Source: Seonamhaeicola sp. ML3 (lineage in GTDB: Bacteria; Bacteroidota; Bacteroidia; Flavobacteriales; Flavobacteriaceae). From it: a stretch of DNA of 64,000 nt. The notes beneath the pieces are model-generated. The model worked only from the letters and a program-made list of their open reading frames with translations, was not told where the DNA came from and did not search any database. A program made the position numbers and the translations under genes. Location: the NCBI RefSeq assembly GCF_023273855.1, contig NZ_CP096884.1:2232001-2296000 (forward strand), given 5' to 3'. Shown here piece by piece: positions 44,697 through 53,388 of the stretch (positions are counted from its first letter, which is position 1; each line of letters starts with the position of its first letter).

Positions 44697-46055
44697 CTAG
44701 AACGAGTTTAGGGTTAAAGTAAAAACTGTTTCTTTTTTTGGAATAGATTTTACCATTAAAGAACCTTGATGGAGTTGCATAATGTGTTTTGAAAGACTTA
44801 GGCCAATACCTGTGCCGTTCTCTTTGTTGGTGTAAAAAGGAGTGAAAATTTTGTGAATATCTTCTTCTAGAATACCCATACCATTATCTTTTACAAGTAT
44901 TTCAATATTCCCTAAAGTATTTTTAATGCCTTCTAGCTTAATAATAGCGTTAGGAAATTCATCTAAAGCATCAACAGCATTTTTGGTTAAATTTAAAAGC
45001 ACTTGTTTAATTTGGTGCTCGTCTGCAAAAATCTCAAGGTCTGAAGGTGTTGTATTCGTTTGAAATTTGATGTTCTTACACTTGGGGTCTTCTTGAAAAA
45101 TTACAATTGTTCTTTTAAACAATTCAGGTACTTTAATAATTGTTTTATTGGGTTTTGGGATTTTAGTAAGGGCTCTATACCCAGTGACAAACTCCTTTAA
45201 ACTTTTGCTTTGCTCATGTATAACTGATAATCCTTGATTTAATTTTTTTAAATCCGAAGCTTTTATTACACTAGTTTGTGTAGTATCCTTTTCAGTTGTA
45301 AGCATTTTAGACAAGCTTTCAGAAATAGATGTAATAGGTGCTAAGGCGTTCATAATCTCGTGACTCATTACTTTTATTAAACCCATCCAAGAATCAACTT
45401 GTTTTGTATCTAATTCATTATAGATATTTTGGATGCTCACCAATAAAACTGAGACTTCTTTAATTTCTACCAGTTTTGCTGTTATTTTTAGTTCAGCAGT
45501 TGTGCGTTCATTGGTTAGAGAGATTAACTGCTGTTCAAATGGTTTTAAATTCGAAATCAGATTATATAGCCTTATATTAACTTTTTTTAGTTGTTTAATA
45601 TGGGTAAGTACATTACAATTTAGAAGTTGTTTTACACTTTCATTAGCAAACAAAATATGTCCGTAAAGATTTACAGACAATATACCCACATTGGTACATG
45701 ATAGTAAAGTCTTATAATATTGTTCTTGCACTTGAGTATTGTACCTTTCTTCTTTAATGATGTTATTTACTCTGTTTAAACCATTATTTAACTGATTTAA
45801 AATAGTATTATTAGTATCTTCAGAAAAACTCACAGTGGTATCAGAATTTTCTAAAGCATTAAAAAAGAATGTTAGTTTTCGGTTGGTGGTATTAAAAAAA
45901 TTTATAATTGATATTGTCTGTAAACTTAATATCACACCAAGTAAAATTGCAATTCCAATTTGATTTTTTAAAATGGACAAAGCTAGTGCTAAACAAGTAA
46001 TTAGTATTAAAAGTATTCTTATAAATGTTTTTACGTATAGGTTTTTAGAAAGCAT
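44697..46055 (-). CDS. Sensor histidine kinase (NtrB/NtrY type)
   Basis: A 452-residue membrane kinase. Two transmembrane helices lie at about residues 9-29 and 33-53 with almost no periplasmic loop, so a membrane or cytoplasmic signal is likely. A PAS-like region follows (about 115-215, VGILSVNLYGHILFANES). The dimerisation and phosphoacceptor helix is VMSHEIMNALAPI with H232. The ATPase domain has LLNLTKNAVDAL (N box), VKDNGMGI and GTGIGLSLSKHIM (G boxes). Its gene starts 13 bp behind the sigma54-type regulator, so the two form an operon and a two-component pair. The likely target is the divergent efflux operon. Confidence 0.92.
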   Translation of the reverse strand: MLSKNLYVKTFIRILLILITCLALALSILKNQIGIAILLGVILSLQTISIINFFNTTNRKLTFFFNALENSDTTVSFSEDTNNTILNQLNNGLNRVNNIIKEERYNTQVQEQYYKTLLSCTNVGILSVNLYGHILFANESVKQLLNCNVLTHIKQLKKVNIRLYNLISNLKPFEQQLISLTNERTTAELKITAKLVEIKEVSVLLVSIQNIYNELDTKQVDSWMGLIKVMSHEIMNALAPITSISESLSKMLTTEKDTTQTSVIKASDLKKLNQGLSVIHEQSKSLKEFVTGYRALTKIPKPNKTIIKVPELFKRTIVIFQEDPKCKNIKFQTNTTPSDLEIFADEHQIKQVLLNLTKNAVDALDEFPNAIIKLEGIKNTLGNIEILVKDNGMGILEEDIHKIFTPFYTNKENGTGIGLSLSKHIMQLHQGSLMVKSIPKKETVFTLTLNSF

Positions 46056-46068
46056 TTAAAGGCAAAGT

Positions 46069-47436
46069 TTATATTTTGAAACGTTTTGTTTTATTGTATA
46101 GCGTTTGTCGTGTAATACCTAGCTGTTCAGCTGTGCTACTAAAGTTACCATTATGCTTTTTAAGTGCATTTATTATCATATTTTTTTCCATTTCGTCAAT
46201 AGTCATATCTACGGTATTGAAGGATTTTGTTTTATGATGGTTAAGCATAAAATCATTTACCGTTAGTTCATTATTCTCGCTCAAAATAACACAGCGCTCT
46301 ATGGTATGTTGTAGTTCTCGTATGTTTCCTGGCCAATGGTGTTTAAGTAGTTTTTTCTTTATGGGCGCATGTAGTTTTAGTCCTTTTTTATCATACTTAT
46401 GGGCATATTTGTTTAGAAAATAATCTGCTATTTCAATCACATCATTGGCACGTTCTCTAAGTGGAGGTATTTCAATGTGTATGGTGTTAATTCGATATAA
46501 TAAATCTTCTCTAAAAGTTCCTTCTTCTACCATTTTATATAAGTTGCAATTGGTTGCACAAATAAGTCGAACATCAATTGGTATAACTTTATTAGAACCA
46601 ACTCGTACTATTTGTTTTTCTTGAATTACTTTAAGAAGTTTAGCTTGTAATTGTAATGGTAAGTTGCCGATTTCATCTAAAAAAATAGTGCCTTTGTGGG
46701 CAATTTCAAATTTTCCTATCCTATCGTTTTTGGCATCTGTAAAAGCACCTTTAACATGTCCAAAAAGTTCGCTTTCAAATAAACTTTCTGTTAAAGCACT
46801 TACATCTACATTAATTAAAATTTCTTGATTTTGTAGAGATTGACGGTGTATTGCTTTTGCAAAAAGTTCCTTTCCGGTACCATTTTCTCCTGTTATTAAA
46901 ACAGATGCCTTTGTTTTTGCTACTTTTTTAGTAATGTTTAAAACAGATTTTAAAGCAGGAGAGTTGCCAATAATATCATGCTGGGTGTCATTAATAAGTT
47001 GTTTTAAGTGCTTTTCATTTTGTTCAAGTAGACGTAATTTTTTTTGTGATTTTCCTAATTGAAAAGCCGAGTGAATTGTAGCTAAAATTTTCTCATTATC
47101 CCATGGTTTTAAAACGAAATCTACAGCACCTTCTTTTAGAGTATTAACAGCTAGTTCTACGTCTCCAAAAGCTGTCATCATAATTACAGATGTGTCTGGA
47201 ATAATATCTTTTAATTTTCTAAGCCAAAAGAACCCTTCGTTTCCTGTGTTAACTCTAGACGAAAAATTCATGTCTAAAAGCACAACATCATACGTTTTTA
47301 AGTCTTTAACAGAGGTAATGCCATTAGGATTTTGAAGTGTGGTTACTGTTTTATAAACATCTTGTAATAGTAACTCAAGTGCACTTAAGATTCCTTTATT
47401 ATCATCTATTATAAGTATTTTTCCTAGTAGTTTCAC
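46069..47436 (-). CDS. Sigma54-dependent response regulator (NtrC family)
   Basis: A 455-residue regulator starting at GTG 47436, since no ATG is near. The receiver domain has D55 in VVLLDMNF as phosphorylation site and a conserved K110 (VLKPW). The AAA+ domain (about 155-385) has Walker A GENGTGKE (183-190), Walker B FLDE (252-255) and the loop that contacts sigma54, here GAFTDA (230-235) in place of the usual GAFTGA, a variant that I believe is common in Bacteroidota. The C-terminal Fis-type helix-turn-helix includes ITRQTLYNK. It activates promoters read by sigma54 RNA polymerase. A matching promoter lies in the divergent intergenic region. Confidence 0.94.
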   Translation of the reverse strand: MKLLGKILIIDDNKGILSALELLLQDVYKTVTTLQNPNGITSVKDLKTYDVVLLDMNFSSRVNTGNEGFFWLRKLKDIIPDTSVIMMTAFGDVELAVNTLKEGAVDFVLKPWDNEKILATIHSAFQLGKSQKKLRLLEQNEKHLKQLINDTQHDIIGNSPALKSVLNITKKVAKTKASVLITGENGTGKELFAKAIHRQSLQNQEILINVDVSALTESLFESELFGHVKGAFTDAKNDRIGKFEIAHKGTIFLDEIGNLPLQLQAKLLKVIQEKQIVRVGSNKVIPIDVRLICATNCNLYKMVEEGTFREDLLYRINTIHIEIPPLRERANDVIEIADYFLNKYAHKYDKKGLKLHAPIKKKLLKHHWPGNIRELQHTIERCVILSENNELTVNDFMLNHHKTKSFNTVDMTIDEMEKNMIINALKKHNGNFSSTAEQLGITRQTLYNKTKRFKI

Positions 47437-47486
47437 AGATTAGCATCTTTCCTTCAAAGCTACAAAGAAGTAGTTTTTATAAAAAT

Positions 47487-47511
47487 AAAGTGTAAAACAT
47501 TTTTACACTTT
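47487..47511 (+). promoter_or_regulatory. Perfect inverted repeat, likely enhancer site of the sigma54 regulator
   Basis: AAAGTGTAAAA (47487-47497) and TTTTACACTTT (47501-47511) are perfect 11-bp inverted arms around CAT. The centre is about 107 bp upstream of the transcription start expected from the sigma54 promoter at 47581, the usual distance for an upstream activating site bound by a Fis-type helix-turn-helix dimer. It is also 51-75 bp from the regulator's own start codon, so autoregulation is possible. Function is inferred from symmetry and position. Confidence 0.65.
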
Positions 47512-47580
47512 TATTAAAAAAATTTTACATTATTCATTTGGTTTTACTTTCAATTAATTGTTTTACAGAAGGTTATGGTT

Positions 47581-47596
47581 TGGCATGCAAGTAGCA
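47581..47596 (+). promoter_or_regulatory. Sigma54 (-24/-12) promoter of the efflux operon
   Basis: TGGCATGCAAGTAGCA fits the consensus TGGCACG-N4-TTGCA in 10 of 12 fixed positions, with the obligatory GG and GC dinucleotides at the exact spacing. The predicted start of transcription is near 47606, about 15 bases before the ATG at 47621. It sits next to the gene of a sigma54 activator, which makes a chance match unlikely. Confidence 0.7.
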
Positions 47597-47620
47597 CTAG
47601 AAAGTGCAAAATATTTATCA

Positions 47621-48952
47621 ATGCGAAATGCTTCTCTAACTTTTATAATCTGTATTGCTTTTTTTAAACTAAGTGATGCGCAAAAATTATGGACTTTAGA
47701 GGAATGTATTATTTACGCTTGCAAACATAATTTAGAACAAAAAATAACCACTTTAAATTCAGAAATAGATAAAGAAATTTATAAACAATCAAAAAGAGAC
47801 TTTTTACCTAGTTTTAGTGCAGTATCAAATGTAAATAGACGTTTTGGTAGATACGTAGACCCTAACAATAACAACATTTTAAATACAGCTACCTCTTCAA
47901 ATACTTATGGAGTTGTGGCGTCGTTAAATTTATTCAATAATTTTAAAAAATGGCATGAAAGGTCACAAAGAAAGTTGTTGTATCATGCTGGTTTAGCTAA
48001 TGTTTTACAAAAAAAGTATAGCCTAGCTTTTCAAGTTATGGATGCTTTTTATTTGGTTGTTTTTAGAGAAGTTTTAGTAGAAATAGCAAAAGATAATCTT
48101 AAAATTTCTAAAAAGAATTATCAGCTAATTGCTTCTAAAGTTAAATTAGGACTGTTGGCAAAAGCAGACTTATACGAGGTAGAGTCACAGATACAGACCA
48201 ACGAATTAGAGATTGTACAGGCAGAAAACAACTTAGAAGAGGCTACTTTAAGTTTGCTTCAAATTATGAATCTTGAGACAGATACTATAAAGTTAAAATT
48301 AGAGTTGGATTCTTATGATGTTGAAAATAAATTATTTGTATCCGATATTTACGCTAAAGCGCTTCTGTTTTTGCCCAATATTAAACGTCACGAATTATAT
48401 GTTGATGCTTCAGAAAAGCAACTTTCTATAATAAAGAGCGAGCTTTATCCCTCCTTATCTTTAAATGCTGGTTTGCGAACAGGGTATTTTGAAACCAGTG
48501 TTGACGAGAATGGGGATATAACCCCTTTCTTAGACCAACTATCAAACAATGCTTCAAAAACTATTGGGGTATCACTTCGAATTCCTTTAAGTAATAGGTG
48601 GTCAAAGCATGCGGATATTAATGTTGCAAAGCTAAATATTCAAAAGGAAAAAAAAATTTTAGAACAAAAGAAGCAGGAGATTTATAAGGAAATTCAAAAA
48701 ACAATTCAGAAACATACATCACTTTTAGTAGAGCAAGAAGAAAATGATTCTAATTTAAAATCCAAATATTTGGAGTTCACTTTTGCTCAAAAAAAATTTG
48801 ACAAAGGACTGGTAACTATATACCAATTAGAGCAAGTAAAAAACAATTTAGCACAGGCCAAAACTGAAAAAACAAGAATTAATTTACAATTGGCATATCA
48901 AAAAAAGGCCTTAGATTTTTACTGTGGTATTGCAGTTTTTCCTTTTGAATAA
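47621..48952 (+). CDS. TolC-family outer membrane efflux protein
   Basis: ATG 47621 is chosen because it begins directly at a signal peptide (ending LSDAQ) and because a sigma54 promoter covers the upstream in-frame TTG at 47558; the protein is then 443 residues. It starts the mature part with LWTLEECIIYACKHNLEQK, typical of TolC homologues, and shows two long coiled-coil helical hairpins (about 155-215 and 345-420). LFNNFKKWHERSQRK and VSLRIPLSNRW are strands of the beta barrel. It forms the outer-membrane channel for the ABC exporter encoded next. The membrane fusion gene starts 8 bp behind its stop codon. Confidence 0.92.
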   Translation: MRNASLTFIICIAFFKLSDAQKLWTLEECIIYACKHNLEQKITTLNSEIDKEIYKQSKRDFLPSFSAVSNVNRRFGRYVDPNNNNILNTATSSNTYGVVASLNLFNNFKKWHERSQRKLLYHAGLANVLQKKYSLAFQVMDAFYLVVFREVLVEIAKDNLKISKKNYQLIASKVKLGLLAKADLYEVESQIQTNELEIVQAENNLEEATLSLLQIMNLETDTIKLKLELDSYDVENKLFVSDIYAKALLFLPNIKRHELYVDASEKQLSIIKSELYPSLSLNAGLRTGYFETSVDENGDITPFLDQLSNNASKTIGVSLRIPLSNRWSKHADINVAKLNIQKEKKILEQKKQEIYKEIQKTIQKHTSLLVEQEENDSNLKSKYLEFTFAQKKFDKGLVTIYQLEQVKNNLAQAKTEKTRINLQLAYQKKALDFYCGIAVFPFE

Positions 48953-48959
48953 CATAAAT

Positions 48960-50210
48960 ATGGATACCAAAATAGAACGAAAAAAACGAATAAAGCCAAA
49001 ACATATAATTTTTTGGGGATTAATTGTGGTTTTGTTAACAATTATAGGAAAGAATTTTTTTGTTGTGACATCTTCTAAAACTCAAGTTCATACAAAAGAT
49101 ATTACGATTAGTTATGTAAAACAAGGAGCTTTCAGCGATTATATCACTATTAATAGTGTAGTAAAACCAATAACTACCGTATATCTAGATGCTTATGAAA
49201 GTGGTAGGGTAGTAAGTAAATATATTGAAGAAGGAAGTATGGTAAAACAAGGCGATATTATTGTGAAACTAGAAAATAGAGAGCTTTATGAACGTATACT
49301 GGTAAGTGAAAATAACTTAGCAATTAAACAGAACAACCTTAGAGAAACCAAAATAAATTTTGAGTCACAGCGTGTTTTAAGTCAAAAAGATTTAATCGAG
49401 GCTAAATATAGGGTTATTAAGGCTAATAGAACTTTTGAGCAAAATGCATCGTTGTACAAGGATGAATTAATTTCTAGAGAAACGTATTTACAGTCGAAAG
49501 AAGAACGAGATTTAGCAACTAAACGTTACGAAGTCTTTAAATTTAAAACCCAACAAGATTCTTTATTAAGTGTTACAGGTATAAAAGAGCTAGATAACGA
49601 TTTAATTCGTATGAAAAAGACGTTGGCTATGGTTTACGAGAGAATAGAACACCTTAATGTAAAAGCAACAATTGATGGACAACTAGGCATGTTAGATGCC
49701 GAGGTTGGCCAAAGTATAGCCCAAGGACAACCCATAGGACAAATACATGATTTAACAAGTTTTAAGGTTCAAGCAAGTATAGATGAACATTATATAGATA
49801 GAGTAACAAGAAATATTGTTGGAGTTTTAGAGCGAGATGGAGACACCTATACGCTTGAGGTAAAAAAAATCTATCCAGAAGTTAGAGATGGGCAATTTAA
49901 AATTGATTTAGTTTTTGAGGACAAACTACCCAATACAATTAGAGCTGGACAAAGTTATTTTATTCGATTGGAATTAGGCACGCCAACAAGTGCTACATTT
50001 ATAGATAAAGGAAGTTTTTTTAATGACACTGGAGGACAATGGATTTATGTGGTTGATGCTTCAGGGAATTTTGCTACCAAACGCTCCATAAAAATTGGGA
50101 GACAAAATCCTCAGTATTTCGAAGTTATAGAAGGTTTGAGAAAAGGAGAGCAAGTAATAACCTCAAGTTACAAATATTTAGAAGATAGTAAAACACTTAT
50201 TTTAAACTAA
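48960..50210 (+). CDS. HlyD/MacA-type membrane fusion protein
   Basis: A 416-residue periplasmic adaptor. ATG 48960 is preferred over 48924, which lies inside the TolC gene. It has a cytoplasmic Lys/Arg-rich start, one transmembrane helix (about residues 16-36), a lipoyl-like half domain (VVSKYIEEGSMVKQGDIIVKL), a coiled-coil hairpin (about 105-190), the second lipoyl half (GQLGMLDAEVGQSIAQGQPIG) and beta-barrel and membrane-proximal domains (IRAGQSYFIRLELG, ITSSYKYLEDS). It connects the inner-membrane ABC permease to TolC. The ATPase gene follows after 6 bp. Confidence 0.92.
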   Translation: MDTKIERKKRIKPKHIIFWGLIVVLLTIIGKNFFVVTSSKTQVHTKDITISYVKQGAFSDYITINSVVKPITTVYLDAYESGRVVSKYIEEGSMVKQGDIIVKLENRELYERILVSENNLAIKQNNLRETKINFESQRVLSQKDLIEAKYRVIKANRTFEQNASLYKDELISRETYLQSKEERDLATKRYEVFKFKTQQDSLLSVTGIKELDNDLIRMKKTLAMVYERIEHLNVKATIDGQLGMLDAEVGQSIAQGQPIGQIHDLTSFKVQASIDEHYIDRVTRNIVGVLERDGDTYTLEVKKIYPEVRDGQFKIDLVFEDKLPNTIRAGQSYFIRLELGTPTSATFIDKGSFFNDTGGQWIYVVDASGNFATKRSIKIGRQNPQYFEVIEGLRKGEQVITSSYKYLEDSKTLILN

Positions 50211-50216
50211 TAAAGG

Positions 50217-50891
50217 ATGATACAACTAAACAATCTAACCAAAATTTTTAGAACAGAAGACATTGAAACCAAAGCACTGAATAATATAAATATTCAAGTT
50301 GAAAAAGGCGAGTTTATAGCTATTATGGGACCTTCAGGATGTGGAAAATCTACGCTTTTAAATATTTTAGGTTTAATAGATACACCATCAAATGGAAGCT
50401 ATCAATTTAATAATAAAGAAGTAGGTAACTTAAAAGAGAAAGACCTCACTAAAGAAAGAACTGGAAACATTGGTTTTATATTTCAAAGTTTCAATTTAAT
50501 AGATGGTTTAACAGTTTACGAAAATGTTGAACTGCCATTAACATATATGAATATGAAACCCAAAGAGCGAAAAGAAAAAGTAAAAGCTGTTTTAAAGCGT
50601 ATGAAAATAGACCATCGTTCTAACCATTTTCCACAACAATTATCTGGTGGGCAACAGCAACGTGTAGCCATTGCAAGAGCAGTTGTTGCAGAGCCAAAAT
50701 TATTATTAGCAGATGAACCTACAGGTAATTTAGATTCTAAAAATGGTACAGAAGTGATGAGTTTACTAACTGAATTGAGTAAAGAAGGGGCCACTATAAT
50801 TATGGTTACACACTCTGAAAGCGATGCTAATTATGCACATAGAATAATAAATCTTTTCGATGGAAAAATCGTAATGGAAACAAGTAACTAG
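50217..50891 (+). CDS. ABC transporter ATPase (MacB/LolD type)
   Basis: A 224-residue ATPase with Walker A GPSGCGKST (38-46), Q-loop IFQSFNLIDGLT, signature LSGGQQQR (142-149), Walker B LLLADEP (162-168) and H199 in MVTHSE. Size and sequence are typical of the MacB/LolD/FtsE group, which couples with FtsX-fold permeases and drives mechanotransmission rather than transport across the inner membrane. The AAAGG just before the ATG is one of the few Shine-Dalgarno-like sites in the window. It works with the permease encoded 33 bp downstream. Confidence 0.95.
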   Translation: MIQLNNLTKIFRTEDIETKALNNINIQVEKGEFIAIMGPSGCGKSTLLNILGLIDTPSNGSYQFNNKEVGNLKEKDLTKERTGNIGFIFQSFNLIDGLTVYENVELPLTYMNMKPKERKEKVKAVLKRMKIDHRSNHFPQQLSGGQQQRVAIARAVVAEPKLLLADEPTGNLDSKNGTEVMSLLTELSKEGATIIMVTHSESDANYAHRIINLFDGKIVMETSN

Positions 50892-50924
50892 TTACAAATA
50901 CTCAATTTATAAAAGCAAGCTAAA

Positions 50925-53360
50925 ATGAACTTTATCAAACTAAAGATTTTCTATCGCAATTTAAAACGAGATAAACTTATTTCAATTATCAATGCTGTTG
51001 GTTTAATAGTGGGTATGGTTAGTGCGCTATTTATTCTTGAATATGTGTATTACCAAAAAAGCTACGACAATCATCATTTAAATGGAGAAGATATTTACCG
51101 TGTAGCTTATAATCGTTATGAAAATGATAAAGTATTATGGGAAACTGCCAACTCTTTCCCCCCAACGGGCGAATGGTTAAAAGCGCATTATAGCGATGTA
51201 GTAAATCACACCAGAATTACACCTAAACACGAAATCACAATAAGTTATGAAAATATTTCAAAGGCTAGAGTGATTTATTCCGAAGACAGAACATATTACG
51301 CGACAGCTTCTTTTTTTGAAGTGTTTACAATTCCAATGATAATTGGAGAACAGGATGCCTTAAAAGCACCCAATACGGTAGCTATATCAAATACAGCTTC
51401 AAAACGATATTTTGGAGAAGAGGTAAATCCTATTGGAAAATCAATAAAAGTTAATGGTACAGAAGACTATACAGTTACTGCTGTTTATGAAAGGATGCCG
51501 GAAAATTCGATTTTAAAAACCGACTTTTTATTTTCTATGGAAACGCTTTACAAGCAAAGTCCAAGGATTAGAAATAGTTGGGGGTATGATTATGGTACTA
51601 CCTTCATTCAATTAAAACCTGATAGTGATTATAAAACTATAGAGAAAGTTGCACTTCCAGAAATGATAGCCACAAACTATAAGAAAAGACTTGATGCGCA
51701 AAACAGAAGAGATGTATATTATTTACAACCATTGCAAAGTATTCATTTGAATTCTAATATTGAATACGAGACAGAACCTCCGGTTAATGGGAAAATAATA
51801 GACATCTTATTTGGGTTCTCCATTTTTCTTTTGATTATAGCATGGATAAATTTTATTAATCTAACCACGGCACGTTCCATAGAAAGAGCGAACGAAGTGG
51901 GGGTTAAAAAAATTAACGGAGCAACCAAAATACAATTATTAGTGCAGTTTTTAAGCGAGGCTTTTCTTTTTAATATACTATGTTTAGTAGTAACTATTAT
52001 TTTATTTTACGCGCTAAACCCTTCATTTAAAGCAATTACAAAAATTGGAGATTTTCACCTGTTTGAACACCATAACTTCTTAACAACTTTTACAATTCTA
52101 TTTGTTCTAGGAATTATTGCTTCCTGTATATATCCAGCAATTGTATTACAATCTTATAAGCCAGTAACCGTTCTAAAAGGCAATTTTAAGAATAAAAGAG
52201 AGGGTGTAATTTTTAGGAAATTATTGGTAACCCTTCAATTTGTAATTTCTGTAATCTTACTCTGCGGTACATTTATCGCTTACAAGCAGGCAACATTTTT
52301 AATGGAAAAAGATATGGGTATTAATTACGAACAGAGTGTTGTTGTTAAAGCGCCTAAAACTGGAGAAAAGCAAAGCCAATTGCGCAATAAAATTCTCTTA
52401 ATGAAAAATGATTTAAAGCAATTACCCGAAGTAAGAGATTTTACATTTACATCAGATATACCGGGACAAGAAATTCAACATTGGTTTGGATGCCGAAGAA
52501 AAGGGACTGATGCTTCTAAGAATCACGCGTTTTTTCAGTTATCTGTAGATGACCAATTCATTGATTTTTTCGATGTGAAACTATTAGCAGGTAGACCATT
52601 TAGAAAAGGAGAGCGTGAAAATGCTAATAAAAGTATCATAATGAATAAAAAAGCCATGGAGCGTTTAGGCTTTAAATCTCCAGAGGAAGCAGTTGATAGT
52701 TATGTGGTTAATAGAGGGGGAGAGTATAAAATTGTAGGTGTAACGGAAGATTTCCATTATTATTCAATAAAGAATGAGCCAGTACCAACTGTAATTAGAC
52801 TTACAGATAGGCATAAAGCATTTTTGATTTTAAAAGTGAACTCAAAAAATGATTATAGCTCAGAAATTTCAACAAAAATTAAGACTATTTTTAATAGCTA
52901 TTTTCCAGAACAACCTTTCGATTATTTGATTTTAGAAAATAAAATAGAGCAAAATTTAAAGCCTGATAGAACTTTTTTATTTGTTTTTGGTTTGTTTTCT
53001 GTTCTAGCTATAATCATTGCAATTATTGGTTTTATGGGGCTGATTTTAATCACTATAAATCATCGTGTAAAGGAAATTGGTGTAAGAAAGGTATTGGGTG
53101 CTAAATTTAAAAGTGTTTATAGACTTTTAACTAAAGAAGTAATTGGGCAAGTTGTAATTGGTGTTCTAATCGCCATACCTTTGGCATGGTATGGCTATAA
53201 ACATTGGTTTTTAGATACTTATATAGATAGTATTGAGTTACGGGTATGGATGTTTTTGGTCCCGGTAGTCCTGTTACTACTTATCATCTTGTCGGTAATC
53301 TATTTAATAACTTTAAAAGCATACAAAATGACAATGTCAGAAGTATTACAAAATGAGTAA
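50925..53360 (+). CDS. FtsX/MacB-type ABC permease with two FtsX domains
   Basis: An 811-residue inner-membrane protein in the two-module arrangement usual for Bacteroidota. A first transmembrane helix (about 20-42) is followed by a large periplasmic MacB-PCD domain, three helices around residues 285-420, another helix near 430-450, a second periplasmic domain (about 465-670) and three C-terminal helices. NEVGVKKINGATKIQLL and KEIGVRKVLGAKFKSVY are the paired FtsX motifs. With the neighbouring ATPase, adaptor and TolC protein it forms a tripartite exporter; substrates of such systems include antibiotics, peptides, lipoproteins and siderophores. The gene overlaps or abuts the lectin-like gene behind it. 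Confidence 0.92.
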   Translation: MNFIKLKIFYRNLKRDKLISIINAVGLIVGMVSALFILEYVYYQKSYDNHHLNGEDIYRVAYNRYENDKVLWETANSFPPTGEWLKAHYSDVVNHTRITPKHEITISYENISKARVIYSEDRTYYATASFFEVFTIPMIIGEQDALKAPNTVAISNTASKRYFGEEVNPIGKSIKVNGTEDYTVTAVYERMPENSILKTDFLFSMETLYKQSPRIRNSWGYDYGTTFIQLKPDSDYKTIEKVALPEMIATNYKKRLDAQNRRDVYYLQPLQSIHLNSNIEYETEPPVNGKIIDILFGFSIFLLIIAWINFINLTTARSIERANEVGVKKINGATKIQLLVQFLSEAFLFNILCLVVTIILFYALNPSFKAITKIGDFHLFEHHNFLTTFTILFVLGIIASCIYPAIVLQSYKPVTVLKGNFKNKREGVIFRKLLVTLQFVISVILLCGTFIAYKQATFLMEKDMGINYEQSVVVKAPKTGEKQSQLRNKILLMKNDLKQLPEVRDFTFTSDIPGQEIQHWFGCRRKGTDASKNHAFFQLSVDDQFIDFFDVKLLAGRPFRKGERENANKSIIMNKKAMERLGFKSPEEAVDSYVVNRGGEYKIVGVTEDFHYYSIKNEPVPTVIRLTDRHKAFLILKVNSKNDYSSEISTKIKTIFNSYFPEQPFDYLILENKIEQNLKPDRTFLFVFGLFSVLAIIIAIIGFMGLILITINHRVKEIGVRKVLGAKFKSVYRLLTKEVIGQVVIGVLIAIPLAWYGYKHWFLDTYIDSIELRVWMFLVPVVLLLLIILSVIYLITLKAYKMTMSEVLQNE

Positions 53361-53388
53361 GGTTTTTAAAATATTTAAAAATAATCAA

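Noticed and set aside
47558-47620. N-terminal extension of the TolC-like gene from TTG 47558
   Set aside because: The extension has no signal peptide, and a sigma54 promoter overlaps it; ATG 47621 starts directly at a typical signal peptide.
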